From Opitutia bacterium (GTDB lineage: Bacteria > Verrucomicrobiota > Verrucomicrobiia > Opitutales > Opitutaceae): DNA of 33,178 bases. The stretch lies in NCBI GenBank assembly GCA_025360615.1, contig JANYBX010000357.1:1-33178 (forward strand). The letters run 5' to 3'. How positions within the stretch are numbered: position 1 is the stretch's first letter; each line of letters begins with the position of its first letter. This document shows positions 32,694 through 33,178 of this stretch, one piece after another. The position numbers and the translations under genes are program-made. A model generated the notes under the pieces. The model made no database searches, was not told the DNA's origin, and was given only the letters and a program-made list of their open reading frames with translations.

Positions 32694-33178
32694 ATGCGCA
32701 CCCCCGCCCTGCATCGTGTCCTCGTTTGCCTCGTCCTCGCCTGCCTTGCGCCCCTCGGCGCCGTCGAGCTGGAGGTCGATGCCGCCGCCCTCGTCGGCAA
32801 ACTAAAACCGTTCGACCGCTCCGTCGCGCCCGATGTCGCGCCCGCTTCCTCCGAAGCCCTGCTCGCGATGCAACGCTTCAAGCTCCCCGCCGGCCTCAGC
32901 GTCTCCCTCTGGGCCGCCGAGCCCATGCTCGCGAACCCCGTCGCCTTCAATTTCGACGAGCGGGGCCGCGCCTTCGTTTCTGAGACGCACCGCTACCGCA
33001 CCAGCGTGCTCGATATCCGCGACTACATGTGGCTCCTCGAGGAAGAACTCGCCAACCGCACGCAGGACGATTTCCGCGCCACGCTCCTCCGCCGCTTCGG
33101 CCCCGCCGGCATCGCCGAACTCCGCAAGGAAGGCGAAATCATCCGCCTCGTCGCCGACACCCACGGCACCGGCCAGGC
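32694..33178 (+). CDS. PVC-type membrane-bound dehydrogenase-like protein, N-terminal part (runs off right edge)
   Basis: The first 161 residues are visible. After a signal peptide ending GAVELEV, the segment FKLPAGLSVSLWAAEPMLAN, PVAFNFDERGRAFVSETHRYR is the start of the beta-propeller found in large PVC heme/dehydrogenase proteins. These usually continue into a cytochrome or HEAT region. The rest is outside the window. Confidence 0.85.
   Translation, partial: MRTPALHRVLVCLVLACLAPLGAVELEVDAAALVGKLKPFDRSVAPDVAPASSEALLAMQRFKLPAGLSVSLWAAEPMLANPVAFNFDERGRAFVSETHRYRTSVLDIRDYMWLLEEELANRTQDDFRATLLRRFGPAGIAELRKEGEIIRLVADTHGTGQ

Noticed and set aside
1-33178. CRISPR arrays, tRNA or rRNA genes, prophage genes
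   Set aside because: No regularly spaced direct repeats, cloverleaf-like or rRNA-like stretches, or phage structural proteins were noticed by reading; a dedicated scan was not possible.

Overview
The window looks like a chromosomal segment of a high-GC Gram-negative bacterium of the PVC group, most likely Verrucomicrobiota and close to the Opitutaceae. This is inferred from the gene families: a DUF1592-type multidomain cytochrome next to a DUF1552 protein and an ankyrin protein, a PVC-type membrane-bound dehydrogenase-like protein, STN/TonB receptors, and a copper nitrite reductase fused to a cytochrome c. No rRNA, tRNA, CRISPR array, plasmid or phage module was seen.

Layout. Positions 1-5455 (minus strand) hold two tandem paralogous siderophore-type TonB receptors and the start of a secreted protein. 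A strong terminator separates the receptors. Positions 5613-7009 are a composite of a complete IS4-family element sitting in one arm of a long inverted-repeat element. Directly to its right is a 5'-truncated hrpA that keeps only the C-terminal DUF3418 part (to 8838) and carries two further palindromic repeat elements in frame. Positions 8891-11129 hold a PsiD-like phosphatidylserine decarboxylase homologue, a decayed VapBC-type toxin-antitoxin pair and a CsbD-like small protein.

Positions 11130-16366 form a coupled operon: DUF1592 cytochrome, DUF1552 protein, ankyrin-repeat protein. It is followed by a ghost of the hrpA 3' end (16481-16548). Next come a DUF4337 membrane protein, a minus-strand lemA-TPM-TPM operon, a CBS-pair protein, a secreted dienelactone hydrolase-like protein with a coupled lipoprotein, and a small unknown gene. 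A second copy of the palindromic element found in hrpA (21700-21788) lies between convergent genes. It is followed by an ABC ATPase coupled to a cation-exchanger-like membrane protein, an ArsC/Spx-like protein coupled to a small hypothetical, two DUF4097 paralogues and an acyltransferase.

Positions 27633-31082 form a nitrogen-oxide module: nirK-cytochrome c fusion, nirV, a REP-like hairpin, a SCO-type copper chaperone and a group III truncated haemoglobin. The right end has a PDZ/S41 peptidase homologue and the start of a PVC-type dehydrogenase-like gene.

How it works together (inference). The nirK block fits periplasmic nitrite reduction to NO, with copper handling (SCO), maturation or support (NirV) and NO/O2 chemistry (haemoglobin). 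The TonB receptors fit iron-chelate uptake. The most unusual aspect is genome plasticity: several different palindromic repeat families, some within coding sequence, an IS lodged in one of them, and a headless hrpA beside it. I did not find a coherent, clearly new multi-gene system. The repeat/hrpA situation and the PsiD-like gene are the best candidates for follow-up.
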